Shown: piece by piece, positions 31,218 through 38,683 of the stretch
Layout of the letters: every line of letters starts with the position of its first letter
How positions within the stretch are numbered: the first letter of the stretch is position 1
NCBI GenBank assembly: GCA_035717845.1
Contig: DASTIC010000087.1
Location: 1-42,405 of the forward strand
DNA from: DASSUW01 sp035717845
Lineage (GTDB): Bacteria > Actinomycetota > Thermoleophilia > Solirubrobacterales > Solirubrobacteraceae
DNA length: 42,405 nt
Reading direction: 5' to 3'
Notes under the pieces: model-generated
The model's input: the letters and a program-made list of their open reading frames with translations, nothing else
The model's database searches: none
Told to the model about the DNA's origin: nothing
Position numbers and translations under genes: made by a program

Positions 31218-32683
31218 CTGGCTTCCTCCCGCTTCTTCCACTGCGCCGTGCCGGCGTCCCATTCCGTGTACATGTAGGGATTGTCGAGGATCGTCGTCTC
31301 CGGGATCTCCGGATGCATGCCGGCGGTCCAGGCGTCGCCCAGCTCGCGCATCGCGAACTCCACGGTGTCCTCGACCGCCCGCCGGGCGGCCGCGAGGTCG
31401 ACGCCGACGAGGCGGTTGTGATGTTTGACCACGCGTCCGTTGACGAGCACGGTGTGCACGTCCCCGCGCTGGGCCTGGAACGCGACGTGCCCGTACGGAT
31501 GCAGCACGGGGAACATGACCGGCGAGTCCTCGTTCTTGATCAGCACGACATCGGCCTTCTTGCCGGGCTCGAGGCTTCCGATCGCCGAGTCGAGCCGCAG
31601 GGCGCGGCTTCCGCCGCGTGTCGCCCAGTCGACCACCTGCTCGGCGCGGAGGTGATGGTTGGTGACGGTCTCCTGCTTCGCGTGGGCCTCGAGGTGCTCG
31701 CGCGAGCGGTCAGCGCCGAGCGTGGCGCGCATGGCCGAGAAGAGGTCGCCGCTCCACCACACGCTCGTGTCCATCGACAGCGACACGGGGATGTCGTGGC
31801 GGCGGAGCTGCCAGGTCGGCGGATAGCCCTGACCGGCGCTCTGCTCGCTCTCCGTCGAGACGGACACCGACCCGCCGGTGGCGGCGATGCGGTGGTAGGA
31901 GTCCTCGGTCAGCGTCGCGGCGTGGACGAAGATGTTCTCCGGCGTCATGAAGCCGTGCTCGTGCATCAGCCGGATGCCGTCGTCGTTCGTCGCGCCCCAC
32001 ACGCCGGCGTGCGTGGTGACCGGCACGCCCAGCTCGCGCGCGACCTCGAACGCCGCCTTCTCGGGGAACGCGGGGTCGCCCGTGACGTCGAACGCCATGT
32101 GGAAGCCGAGCATGTCGCCGCCGCCCCCGAAGCGCCGGTCGATGAAGCGCTTGAAGTCCGGTGACGTCGACCATTCCCACGGGCCCTGCTGGAGGTTGCC
32201 GTAGGCGAGGACGAAGCGGCCGGGGACGGCCTCCAGGGCGTCGACGGCGGCGTCGGCGTGGTCGATCGTCTGGAGGCCGTGCGACCAGTCGACCGTCGTG
32301 GTCACGCCGGCATCGAGCGACTCGATGGCGGACAGCAGGTTGCCCGCCTGGATGTCCTGGGGCCGGAAGATCTTGCCGTGCTCGAGGTAGTAGAAGACGA
32401 AGTACTGGCTGAGCGTCCAGTCGGCGCCGTAGCCGCGCATCGCCGTCTGCCACATGTGCCGGTGCGTGTCGATCATGCCCGGCATGACGATGCCGTCCGC
32501 GGCGTCGATCTCGAACGTCCCCCCCGGGACCTCCAGGGCGGGGCCGACCGCCTCGATGCGGTCCCCGACGACGAGGACGTCCCCCTCGTCGAGCAGTTCG
32601 TGGGCGTCGTTCATGGTCAGCACGGTCCCGCGGCGGAAGACGATCGGCTGCCCTGGCTCGGGAGGAGAGGCGTTCGTGCTCAC
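31214..32683 (-). CDS. Amidohydrolase (deaminase/chlorohydrolase-like)
   Basis: A 489-residue metal-dependent hydrolase of the subgroup that includes TrzN/AtzA, guanine and cytosine deaminases. Ligands: DTHRHMW (H74, H76), THAGVWG (H225), FVHAATL (H254) and SMDTSVWW (D305); the flanking beta-sandwich has VLTMNDAHELLDEGDVLVVGDRI and the C-terminal GKKADVVLI. It probably displaces an amino, alkylamino or halide group from a ring or heterocycle. The GTG at 32683 follows GAAGGAG. It has the only real gap in this operon before it (32684-32800). Its stop overlaps the dioxygenase start. Confidence 0.9.
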   Translation of the reverse strand: MSTNASPPEPGQPIVFRRGTVLTMNDAHELLDEGDVLVVGDRIEAVGPALEVPGGTFEIDAADGIVMPGMIDTHRHMWQTAMRGYGADWTLSQYFVFYYLEHGKIFRPQDIQAGNLLSAIESLDAGVTTTVDWSHGLQTIDHADAAVDALEAVPGRFVLAYGNLQQGPWEWSTSPDFKRFIDRRFGGGGDMLGFHMAFDVTGDPAFPEKAAFEVARELGVPVTTHAGVWGATNDDGIRLMHEHGFMTPENIFVHAATLTEDSYHRIAATGGSVSVSTESEQSAGQGYPPTWQLRRHDIPVSLSMDTSVWWSGDLFSAMRATLGADRSREHLEAHAKQETVTNHHLRAEQVVDWATRGGSRALRLDSAIGSLEPGKKADVVLIKNEDSPVMFPVLHPYGHVAFQAQRGDVHTVLVNGRVVKHHNRLVGVDLAAARRAVEDTVEFAMRELGDAWTAGMHPEIPETTILDNPYMYTEWDAGTAQWKKREEAR

Positions 32684-32800
32684 TGCGCTCCTTCGGGTCG
32701 GATCACAGAACGACGAGGACCGACTTCGGGCCGCCGGCGACGTACAGTCTCGGGCCTCGGCCGCGGGTGCGCAACTCCGCCGCGCCGAGCCGGGAAGCAG
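32684..32800 (-). other. Intra-operon gap with coding-like relic
   Basis: After the SDR stop a shifted minus-strand frame reads SRLGAAELRTRGRGPRLYVA followed by GGPKSVLVVL and a TGA near 32707. It looks like the end of a protein but has no start. The remainder is the ribosome-binding site of the amidohydrolase. No family recognised; a relic of a deleted gene is possible. Confidence 0.3.
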
Positions 32801-33535
32801 TCAGCGCGCGAGGTAGCCGCCGTCGATGACGAGCTCGGTCCCGGTGACGAAGCTCGCGTCGTCGCTCGCGAGATAGGCGATGGCGCCTGAGATCTCGCTG
32901 ACGTGCGCTCGGCGGCCGAGCGGGGTGAGGGCGACGACGCCGCCTTCGGGCTCGTTCTCGTTCATGGGCGTCGAGACGCCCCCGGGGCAGACCGCGTTGA
33001 CGCGGATCCCGTCGGCGGCGTGCTCGAGTGCCGCGGTCTTCGTCATGGCGATGATGGCCGCCTTGCTCGCCGTGTAGGCGACATAGCCTTCCGAACCGGT
33101 GACTCCGAAGATGCTCGCCACGTTGATGATCGAGCCGGCGCCGACCGCCCGCATCGCCGGGATCGCTGCCTGCATGCCGAGAAGCGTGCCGGTGGCGTTG
33201 ACCGCGAACAGCGCGTTCCAGGCGGCGAGCGTCTCCTCGATCAGCGGCGAGACGTGGATGATGCCGGCGTTGTTGACGAGGACGTCCAGGCGTTCGCAGT
33301 CCGTCACCAGCGCCTTCCAGCAGGCCCGGTCGGTGACATCGAGGTGGCGGTAGCTGACGTCCAGCCCGTCGGCGCGAAGGCGTTCGGCGGTCTCCTCACC
33401 GGCGTCGTCGAGGACGTCGACGCTGATCACGGTCGCCCCTTCGCGGGCGAGGCGCTCGGCGTGCGACGCGCCCTGGCCGCGTGCACCCCCGGTGACGACG
33501 GCGACGCGGCCGTCGAGGCGGCCGGGCGTGCTCAT
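32801..33535 (-). CDS. Short-chain dehydrogenase/reductase
   Basis: A 244-residue classical SDR. NAD(P) motif TGGARGQG (residues 15-22), NNAG (88-91), catalytic S141, Y154 and K158 (YTASK), and PGGVSTPM, with the C-terminal FVTGTELVIDGGYLAR. D40 at the end of strand 2 (ISVDVLD) indicates NAD rather than NADP. It probably oxidises an alcohol or dihydrodiol intermediate in the operon's pathway. ATG 33535 overlaps the stop of the 20-codon SDR relic (ATGA). Confidence 0.93.
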   Translation of the reverse strand: MSTPGRLDGRVAVVTGGARGQGASHAERLAREGATVISVDVLDDAGEETAERLRADGLDVSYRHLDVTDRACWKALVTDCERLDVLVNNAGIIHVSPLIEETLAAWNALFAVNATGTLLGMQAAIPAMRAVGAGSIINVASIFGVTGSEGYVAYTASKAAIIAMTKTAALEHAADGIRVNAVCPGGVSTPMNENEPEGGVVALTPLGRRAHVSEISGAIAYLASDDASFVTGTELVIDGGYLAR

Positions 33536-33594
33536 CGGAATGCGCCGCCGCCGGTCGCGGTCAGCGTCTCGCCCGTGACGACCGCCACGCTCAT
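33532..33594 (-). pseudogene. 20-codon relic of an SDR gene
   Basis: Reads MSVAVVTGETLTATGGGAFR then TGA. The first eight residues match an SDR start (compare RVAVVTGGARG in the adjacent SDR) and the last fifteen match an SDR end (compare VTGTELVIDGGYLAR). The join lies at VTG, a motif present at both ends of an SDR, so an in-frame deletion between the two copies would produce exactly this. It overlaps the monooxygenase stop and the next SDR start, both as ATGA, and thus keeps the operon coupled. Confidence 0.65.
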
Positions 33595-34907
33595 CCGTGG
33601 ATGGCCAGGAGGTCGTGCGGGTCGCGACGGCTGTCGGGACAAGGTGCGTCGAGGACCCGCGTGCGGCGGAGGACGCGGGCGATGCGTCGGTGCGTGCGGT
33701 CGATGTCGCGCTGCCATTCGTGGCGGGGGATGTCGATCCGCGACTCGGGTCGCGATGAGCGCGTTAAGAACGCAGACGGCGCGAACTCCGCGGGGGCGGC
33801 CATGAACTTGGCGATCAGTCGTGCCTGCGCCGAGTAGACCGGCAGCTGCGGGCCGCGAGGGGCGGCGAGACCGACGAAGAACAGCCGCTCCAGGCCGACG
33901 GGAAGCGTCATCCCGGCCACGCGCAGTGGGACGCCGTCTGCCCACCGAAGTGACGTCGGCTCGAGGAAGGGGAGCGTCACCTTGAAGCCGGTCGCATAGA
34001 CGATCGTGTCGAACGCGCGGCACGTACCGTCCGTGAAGTGCACGTCGTGGCCGTCGATGCGCTCGATGCCGGGTGCGACGCACACGCGCCCGTGGTGGAT
34101 GAAGTGCAGGAGCTGGCCGTTGACGACCGGGCGGTTGCGGTGCAGGTTGCGGGTGGCGGGCGCGGGCAATCCGTACCGCTCGGGGCGGCCGAGAGCGACG
34201 TCGATGAGCGCGCGCGTCACGCGCTCCTGAGCGCGGACCGGCAGGCGGGCGAGCAGCGGGAGCTCCGAGCGCGGGCGCCCGAACAGCGTCTTGGGTTGGA
34301 AGACGAGCCCGTTGCGCACCGAGACGGTGGTGCGGAAGCCGGCCTGCGCGGCGTCGACGGCGAGGTCACAGCCCGAGTTACCGGCTCCCACGACGAGCAC
34401 GCGCTCGCCCTCGAGGTCCCCGGTGTGCCGGTAGCGGCCGGAGTGCAGCACCTGTCCGTCGAAGACCCCCGGGTAGTCCGGCACGAACGGGTCCCAGAGG
34501 TGACCGTTGGCGACGATCACGCCGTCGTAGGTGCGGCGTTCGCCGTCCGAGGTCGTGATCTCCCAGCCGTCGAGGCCGTTCGCGCCGAGCGGCCGCGCCG
34601 ACGTAACGGCCGTGTTGAACCGTATGTGGGCTCCCAGTCCGTGCCGGGCGGCGAACTCCAGGATGTAGTCGCGCATCTGGTCGCGGCTCGGGAAGAGCGG
34701 GTACTCCGACGGCATCGGGCACCCGTCGAAGCCCGACGAGTCGCGCGGCGTGATCAGGTGCAGGCAGTCGTAGTCGGTGTGCCAGTGCCCGCCGACGCGA
34801 TCGTTGCGCTCGAAGCAGTCGACGGAGAATCCTTCGTCGGTCAGCACCTGGAGCGCGCCGAGCCCGGCCGCCCCGGCGCCGATTACACAGTAATTTCCCC
34901 GGGTCAT
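33591..34907 (-). CDS. Flavin-containing monooxygenase
   Basis: A 438-residue class B flavoprotein monooxygenase. FAD motif VIGAGAAGLGAL (G10-G12-G15), FERNDRVGGHWH, NADP motif VVGAGNSGC (G174-G176-G179) and the FMO signature FDGQVLHSGRY (149-159, F-x-G-x3-H-x3-Y), followed by VYATGFKVTLPFL. It inserts one oxygen at N, S or a carbonyl (Baeyer-Villiger) or hydroxylates an activated ring. First gene of the catabolic operon, divergent from LysR. ATG 34907 is preceded 7 bases up by GATACT. Confidence 0.92.
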   Translation of the reverse strand: MTRGNYCVIGAGAAGLGALQVLTDEGFSVDCFERNDRVGGHWHTDYDCLHLITPRDSSGFDGCPMPSEYPLFPSRDQMRDYILEFAARHGLGAHIRFNTAVTSARPLGANGLDGWEITTSDGERRTYDGVIVANGHLWDPFVPDYPGVFDGQVLHSGRYRHTGDLEGERVLVVGAGNSGCDLAVDAAQAGFRTTVSVRNGLVFQPKTLFGRPRSELPLLARLPVRAQERVTRALIDVALGRPERYGLPAPATRNLHRNRPVVNGQLLHFIHHGRVCVAPGIERIDGHDVHFTDGTCRAFDTIVYATGFKVTLPFLEPTSLRWADGVPLRVAGMTLPVGLERLFFVGLAAPRGPQLPVYSAQARLIAKFMAAPAEFAPSAFLTRSSRPESRIDIPRHEWQRDIDRTHRRIARVLRRTRVLDAPCPDSRRDPHDLLAIHG

Positions 34908-34914
34908 GCTGCGG

Positions 34915-34920
34915 AGTATC
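34915..34920 (-). promoter_or_regulatory. -10 box (GATACT) of the catabolic operon
   Basis: GATACT on the minus strand ends 7 bases before the monooxygenase ATG, giving a leaderless mRNA. I see no good -35, which fits activation by the divergent LysR protein. Confidence 0.45.
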
Positions 34921-34963
34921 GGGCTCCGCGCGTCGGCGGGCGAGAGCTGATTGACTGCGCTTG

Positions 34964-34982
34964 CCGTAGGAGATTCCTACGG
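34964..34982. promoter_or_regulatory. Inverted repeat, probable LysR site
   Basis: CCGTAGGAGATTCCTACGG: 8-bp perfect arms around a 3-base spacer, in the 82-base divergent region between the operon and the lysR gene. It lies 8 bases before the lysR start and about 45 bases above the operon -10, positions typical for autorepression and activation. A TTGACT is at 34951-34956. Confidence 0.6.
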
Positions 34983-34989
34983 GAACGCC

Positions 34990-35901
34990 ATGACGCTTCA
35001 GCAGTTGACGTACTTCCTCGCCGCGGCCCAGCACGGCTCCTTCACCGCCGCTGCGGACGTGCTGCGCCTCGCCCGCCCGAGCGTCTCCGAGCAGGTCGCC
35101 CACCTCGAAGCCGAGCTCGGCGTGGCGCTCTTCGTACGCACCGGCCGCCGTCTGGAGCTCACCGACGCCGGCCGGTTGCTGCGGCCCGAGGCTGAGCGCA
35201 CGCTCGCGGCGGCCGGCGCAGCATCCGACATCGTGCGGCGGGCGCGCACCCTGGCCGGGGGGATCGCGTCGCTGGGGACGTTCAGCACCGCCGAGCACCT
35301 GCTGCTGCCCGGCCTCGTCGAGGACTTCGCGCAGCGGCATCCGGAGGTGGCCATCCGGGTCGTCGGCCAGAACTCCAGCGAGCTCGCGGACGCCGTCCGC
35401 GCCGGGCGCCTGGAAGCCGGACTGGTGGCGCTGCCGATCGACGACGAAGGGCTGGAGGTCAGCCCTGCCGTGGCGCAGTTCGAGGTCGTGTACGCCAGCG
35501 CGCGCTCGGGCGCGCTCGAGAGCTCCGTCACCATCGAGCAGCTCGGCCAGGCCGTACTGGTGCTCCCAGAAGCCCGATGGGGCGACGAGGATCCCACTCG
35601 CCGACAGCTCGCCGAGCGCGCCCAGCGCGCAGGGATCACCATCCGACCACGTATCGAGGTGCAGCACGCGCACGCCGCCCTCGAGCTCGCCGCCCGCGGT
35701 CTCTGTGACACCCTCGTCACCCGCGCGCTCATCGACTGTCTCGGATACGGCGACCGGCTCACCGCCGTGCCGCTCGACCCGCCGTTGCACGAGGTCTTCG
35801 CCTTCGTCAGCAGGCGCAACGTCAGGCTCTCACCGGCCACGCGCGCCCTCATGACGCTCGCCGAGCACCACCTCGCACGACGCTCCAACGACCGGGCCTG
35901 A
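34990..35901 (+). CDS. LysR-family transcriptional regulator
   Basis: A 303-residue LysR regulator. N-terminal winged HTH: MTLQQLTYFLAAAQHGSFTAAADVLRLARPSVSEQVAHLEAELGVALFVRTGRRLELTDAG; C-terminal periplasmic-binding-like effector domain from about residue 90. ATG 34990 is the normal family start; the longer frame from 34951 runs through the operator. It probably activates the divergent catabolic operon on binding a substrate or ring-cleavage intermediate, as CatR/BenM-type regulators do. The next gene follows at once on the same strand. Confidence 0.93.
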   Translation: MTLQQLTYFLAAAQHGSFTAAADVLRLARPSVSEQVAHLEAELGVALFVRTGRRLELTDAGRLLRPEAERTLAAAGAASDIVRRARTLAGGIASLGTFSTAEHLLLPGLVEDFAQRHPEVAIRVVGQNSSELADAVRAGRLEAGLVALPIDDEGLEVSPAVAQFEVVYASARSGALESSVTIEQLGQAVLVLPEARWGDEDPTRRQLAERAQRAGITIRPRIEVQHAHAALELAARGLCDTLVTRALIDCLGYGDRLTAVPLDPPLHEVFAFVSRRNVRLSPATRALMTLAEHHLARRSNDRA

Positions 35902-35945
35902 GTGGCGGCGCACGGGCTCGCGACGGCCCCGGCGGCCGACGGCGA

Positions 35946-35951
35946 TAGTCT
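35946..35951 (+). promoter_or_regulatory. -10 box (TAGTCT) of the nitroreductase-like gene
   Basis: TAGTCT (within GATAGTCT) ends 7 bases before GTG 35959, supporting that codon as a leaderless start rather than GTG 35902 or ATG 35971. Confidence 0.4.
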
Positions 35952-35958
35952 CGCCGGG

Positions 35959-36402
35959 GTGGCCGAGGCGATGAAGCACCGAATCGTCCATGCGTTTCAG
36001 AAGTACGTGTTCAACCCGCCGGTGAAGGCGCTGTTCGCCGCGGGGTTGGTGCCTCCGTCCTACGCGCTCTTGGAGACCATCGGGCGCACGAGCGGTCTGC
36101 CGCGTCAGACCCCGGTCGGCAACGGCTTGGTCGGCGACACCTTCTGGATCGTCACCGAGCACGGGCTCAGGGCCGGCTATGTGCGCAACATCCAGCGCAA
36201 CCCGAGCGTCCGCGTCAAGGTCCGCGACCGCGGCATTCGCTCGCGGTGGCGCACCGGGACCGCGCGTCTCGTCGCTGACGACGACCCCCGCCAGCGCCAG
36301 AGGCAGATCGCTCGCGGTAAGCCCGGACGTGCGCTCAACGCGTTCGTCGTACGCACGTTGGGCACCAGCCTGCTGACGGTGCGAATCGACCTCGATCCCT
36401 AG
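35959..36402 (+). CDS. Deazaflavin-dependent nitroreductase-like (Ddn family) protein
   Basis: A 147-residue split-beta-barrel protein of the actinobacterial Ddn/DUF385 family, which uses reduced F420 to reduce quinones or nitro compounds. Core: LETIGRTSGLPRQTPVGNGLVGDTFWIVTEHGLRAGYVRNIQRNPSVRVKVRDRG, then WRTGTARLVADDDP. VGNGLVGDTFWIV is the strand-turn-strand that lines the F420 pocket. An N-terminal amphipathic helix (KHRIVHAFQKYVFNPPVKALFAAGL) may contact the membrane. GTG 35959 is preferred by promoter spacing. F420 use is a family inference. Confidence 0.85.
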   Translation: MAEAMKHRIVHAFQKYVFNPPVKALFAAGLVPPSYALLETIGRTSGLPRQTPVGNGLVGDTFWIVTEHGLRAGYVRNIQRNPSVRVKVRDRGIRSRWRTGTARLVADDDPRQRQRQIARGKPGRALNAFVVRTLGTSLLTVRIDLDP

Positions 36403-36431
36403 CGTCACAGCCGTCTGCAAGGAGATCAGCC

Positions 36432-36485
36432 ATGACTACTTCGATGCGTCCTGACATCGCCCCCGCCGCCCGGAGCGTCTCATGA
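36432..36485 (+). CDS. 17-residue upstream ORF coupled to copy B
   Basis: MTTSMRPDIAPAARSVS, starting 7 bases after a strong AAGGAG and ending in a TGA that overlaps the oxidoreductase ATG (ATGA). Copy B has no ribosome-binding site of its own, so translation probably depends on this ORF. It may be a leader peptide or the remnant of a gene reduced by deletion. No family recognised. Confidence 0.5.
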   Translation: MTTSMRPDIAPAARSVS

Positions 36486-37828
36486 GCTCCGACTACGACG
36501 TCATCGTGATGGGCGCCGGCTCGCCCGGCGAGCACTGCGCGGGCGCGCTCGCCGAGGGCGGGCTGCGGGTCGCCGTCGTCGAGCGCGAGCTGGTCGGAGG
36601 GGAGTGCTCGTATTGGGCGTGCATCCCGTCGAAGACGCTGTTGCGGCCAGGCGAGGCGGTGCACGGAGCGCGCGAGGCGTCTGCCACCGCGGAGGTCGAC
36701 GCGGAGGCGGCGCTGGCCTGGCGGGACTTCATGGTCTCCGACTACTCCGACGCCGGGCAGGAACGCTGGCTGGCGGATAACGGCATCGATCTGCTGCGCG
36801 GCAGCGGCAGGCTGGCCGGGACCGGCGTGGTCGAGGTCGACGGCGTGGCGTACACGGCCGAGGACATCGTGCTGGCGAACGGCGCGGACCCGATCATCCC
36901 GCCGATCCCGGGCCTGTCCGAGCTCGACGGGATCTGGACCAACCGCGAGGCGACCGGGATGAAGGCCGTCCCGCGCCGGATGCTCGTCCTCGGCGGCGGG
37001 CCGGTGGGTGTCGAGATGGCGCAGGCCGTGCGCCGCCTCGGCGGCGAGGTGGTGCTCATCGAGGGCTCCGCGCACGTGCTCGCGCGCGAGGCGGCGCCGC
37101 TGGGCGACGCGCTGGGCGAGGTGCTGCGCCGCGACGGGATCGAGCTGATCCTCGGAACGCATGCGGCCGCCGCCCGTCGCCACGGCGAGGACTACGTGCT
37201 CGAGCTCGACGACGGTCATGAGCTGCGCGGCGACCGCCTGCTCGTCGCGACCGGCCGCCGCCCGCGCGTCGACGGCATCGGCCTCGAGACGGTCGGGATC
37301 GAGCCCGGCCCCCGTGGCGTTCCCGTCGACGGGCAGCTGCGCGCCGGTGAGCGGCTGTGGGCGATCGGCGACGTCACCGGCATCTGGCCGCTCACCCACG
37401 TCGGCAAGTACCAGGGCCGCGTCGTCGCCGCCAACCTCCTCGGCGAGCCGCGCGAGGCCAACTACGACGCCGTGCCGCGCGTGACGTACACCGACCCGCA
37501 GGCCGCGGCGGTGGGAGCGACCGAGGCACCCTTCAGCGCGACCGCTCTGGTGTCCGAGGTTGCGAAGACGGCCACGTACACGCGCGCGTACGCGGAGTCG
37601 AACGGCTACCTCACCCTGCTCAGCGACGGCGAGCGGCTGACCGGAGCCCACGCGCTCGGCCCCGAGGCCGGCGAGTGGCTCCAGCAGGCCACGCTGGCCA
37701 TCCGCGCCGGTGTGCCGCTCGACGTGCTGATCGACACCATCCAGCCCTTCCCGACGTTCTCGGAGATCTACCTGCCCGCTCTGAAGTCCATCCGCGCCGA
37801 GACCAGCAAGCCGGTCGCGACGGGATAA
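36482..37828 (+). CDS. Pyridine nucleotide-disulfide oxidoreductase, copy B
   Basis: A 448-residue flavoprotein about three quarters identical to copy A (26258-27649) along its whole length. FAD motif VIVMGAGSPGEHCAGAL, redox pair C42/C47 (ECSYWACIPSK), NAD motif MLVLGGGPVGVEMAQAV and LWAIGDVTGIWPLTHVGKYQ. As in copy A the C-terminal active-site His is Gln (IQPFPTFSE). It lacks copy A's 13-residue insertion, so this is likely the ancestral length. Downstream of a 17-codon ORF and the Ddn-like gene. Substrate unknown. Confidence 0.88.
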   Translation: MSSDYDVIVMGAGSPGEHCAGALAEGGLRVAVVERELVGGECSYWACIPSKTLLRPGEAVHGAREASATAEVDAEAALAWRDFMVSDYSDAGQERWLADNGIDLLRGSGRLAGTGVVEVDGVAYTAEDIVLANGADPIIPPIPGLSELDGIWTNREATGMKAVPRRMLVLGGGPVGVEMAQAVRRLGGEVVLIEGSAHVLAREAAPLGDALGEVLRRDGIELILGTHAAAARRHGEDYVLELDDGHELRGDRLLVATGRRPRVDGIGLETVGIEPGPRGVPVDGQLRAGERLWAIGDVTGIWPLTHVGKYQGRVVAANLLGEPREANYDAVPRVTYTDPQAAAVGATEAPFSATALVSEVAKTATYTRAYAESNGYLTLLSDGERLTGAHALGPEAGEWLQQATLAIRAGVPLDVLIDTIQPFPTFSEIYLPALKSIRAETSKPVATG

Positions 37829-37911
37829 TCAACGCATTCCTGACAGGGGATCGCCGCGTCGAGCGCCGTGCTCGTCGCGGTGGCGATCGCCGACACGATG
37901 GGCGGAGGCGA

Positions 37912-38535
37912 TCAGGCGCGATAGCCGTGCGCGGTGCTAGCGACTCGACGGCGGGCGTGTCGAAGGAGCTCGATCGCGCCGGCAACGCTCAGCGCCAGCC
38001 CGAGGCCGAGAAGCACGCCCTTCCCCGGCTCCTCCTCGAACGCCGCGCCGCCGAGGTAGCCGACCAGCGCGGCATAGGTGGCCCACGAGGCGGCGGCGAT
38101 GCCGTCGAAGAGGGTGAAGGACGACAGCGGATGGCGAACGGCTCCCGCGGTGAGCGTCACCGCGGTGCGCCCGCCCGGGACGTATCGGCCCACGACGATC
38201 ACGGTCCCTCCCCGCTCGGCGAGGATCCTGCGGGCCCACTCGTACGCGGCAAACTTCCGCGAACCCGCCTTCAGCCGACCGGTGAGCCGGTCGCCGGCTC
38301 GACGTCCGACGAAATAGGAGACGTGGTCGCCGGTGAACGCGCCAAGCGCTCCGGCGGCGATGATGAGCGCCAGGGTCTGGTTGCCGGCCGCTGCGAAGAC
38401 CCCGGCGGTGACGACGAGACTCTCGCTCGGGACGACGGGGAAGAACCCGTCGATCGCGGCGACGGCGGCCAGCGCGAGCAGGCCCCACGGTGAGCTCAAT
38501 GCGGCCTCGACGAGCTGGACGATCATGTCGGTCAT
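37912..38535 (-). CDS. DedA-family membrane protein
   Basis: A 207-residue polytopic protein of the DedA/SNARE-associated (VTT) family, linked to undecaprenyl-phosphate or lipid flipping and envelope homeostasis. Signatures: IDGFFPVVPSESLVVTAGVFAA (the EXP re-entrant region), GAFTGDHVSYFVGRRAG and VVGRYVPGGRTAVTLTAGAVRHPLSSF. Five or so membrane segments. ATG 38535 is preferred over the near ATG 38526. The 83 bases between its stop and copy B show no supported gene. It is divergent from the alpha/beta hydrolase across 148 bases in which I see no clear operator. Confidence 0.92.
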   Translation of the reverse strand: MTDMIVQLVEAALSSPWGLLALAAVAAIDGFFPVVPSESLVVTAGVFAAAGNQTLALIIAAGALGAFTGDHVSYFVGRRAGDRLTGRLKAGSRKFAAYEWARRILAERGGTVIVVGRYVPGGRTAVTLTAGAVRHPLSSFTLFDGIAAASWATYAALVGYLGGAAFEEEPGKGVLLGLGLALSVAGAIELLRHARRRVASTAHGYRA

Positions 38536-38683
38536 GGCGGAGATCCAGATCCAGTGGTTGGGTCCAATGGGATGGCCCCAATGTCCTCCGAACCGGTCCC
38601 GGTCGCGCCCGTCGCTCTCCCTGGTTTCGACCCCTGGCCCCGGGGGCCGATGAGTTTCAAACACGGGGGAGGTCGACACTGCC

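Noticed and set aside
37829..37911. Plus-strand reading AVLVAVAIADTMGGGDQAR and the shared 10-mer TCAACGCATT (also at 41551)
   Set aside because: The peptide is only about 25 codons without a clear start, and a single shared 10-mer is weak evidence for a repeat family.
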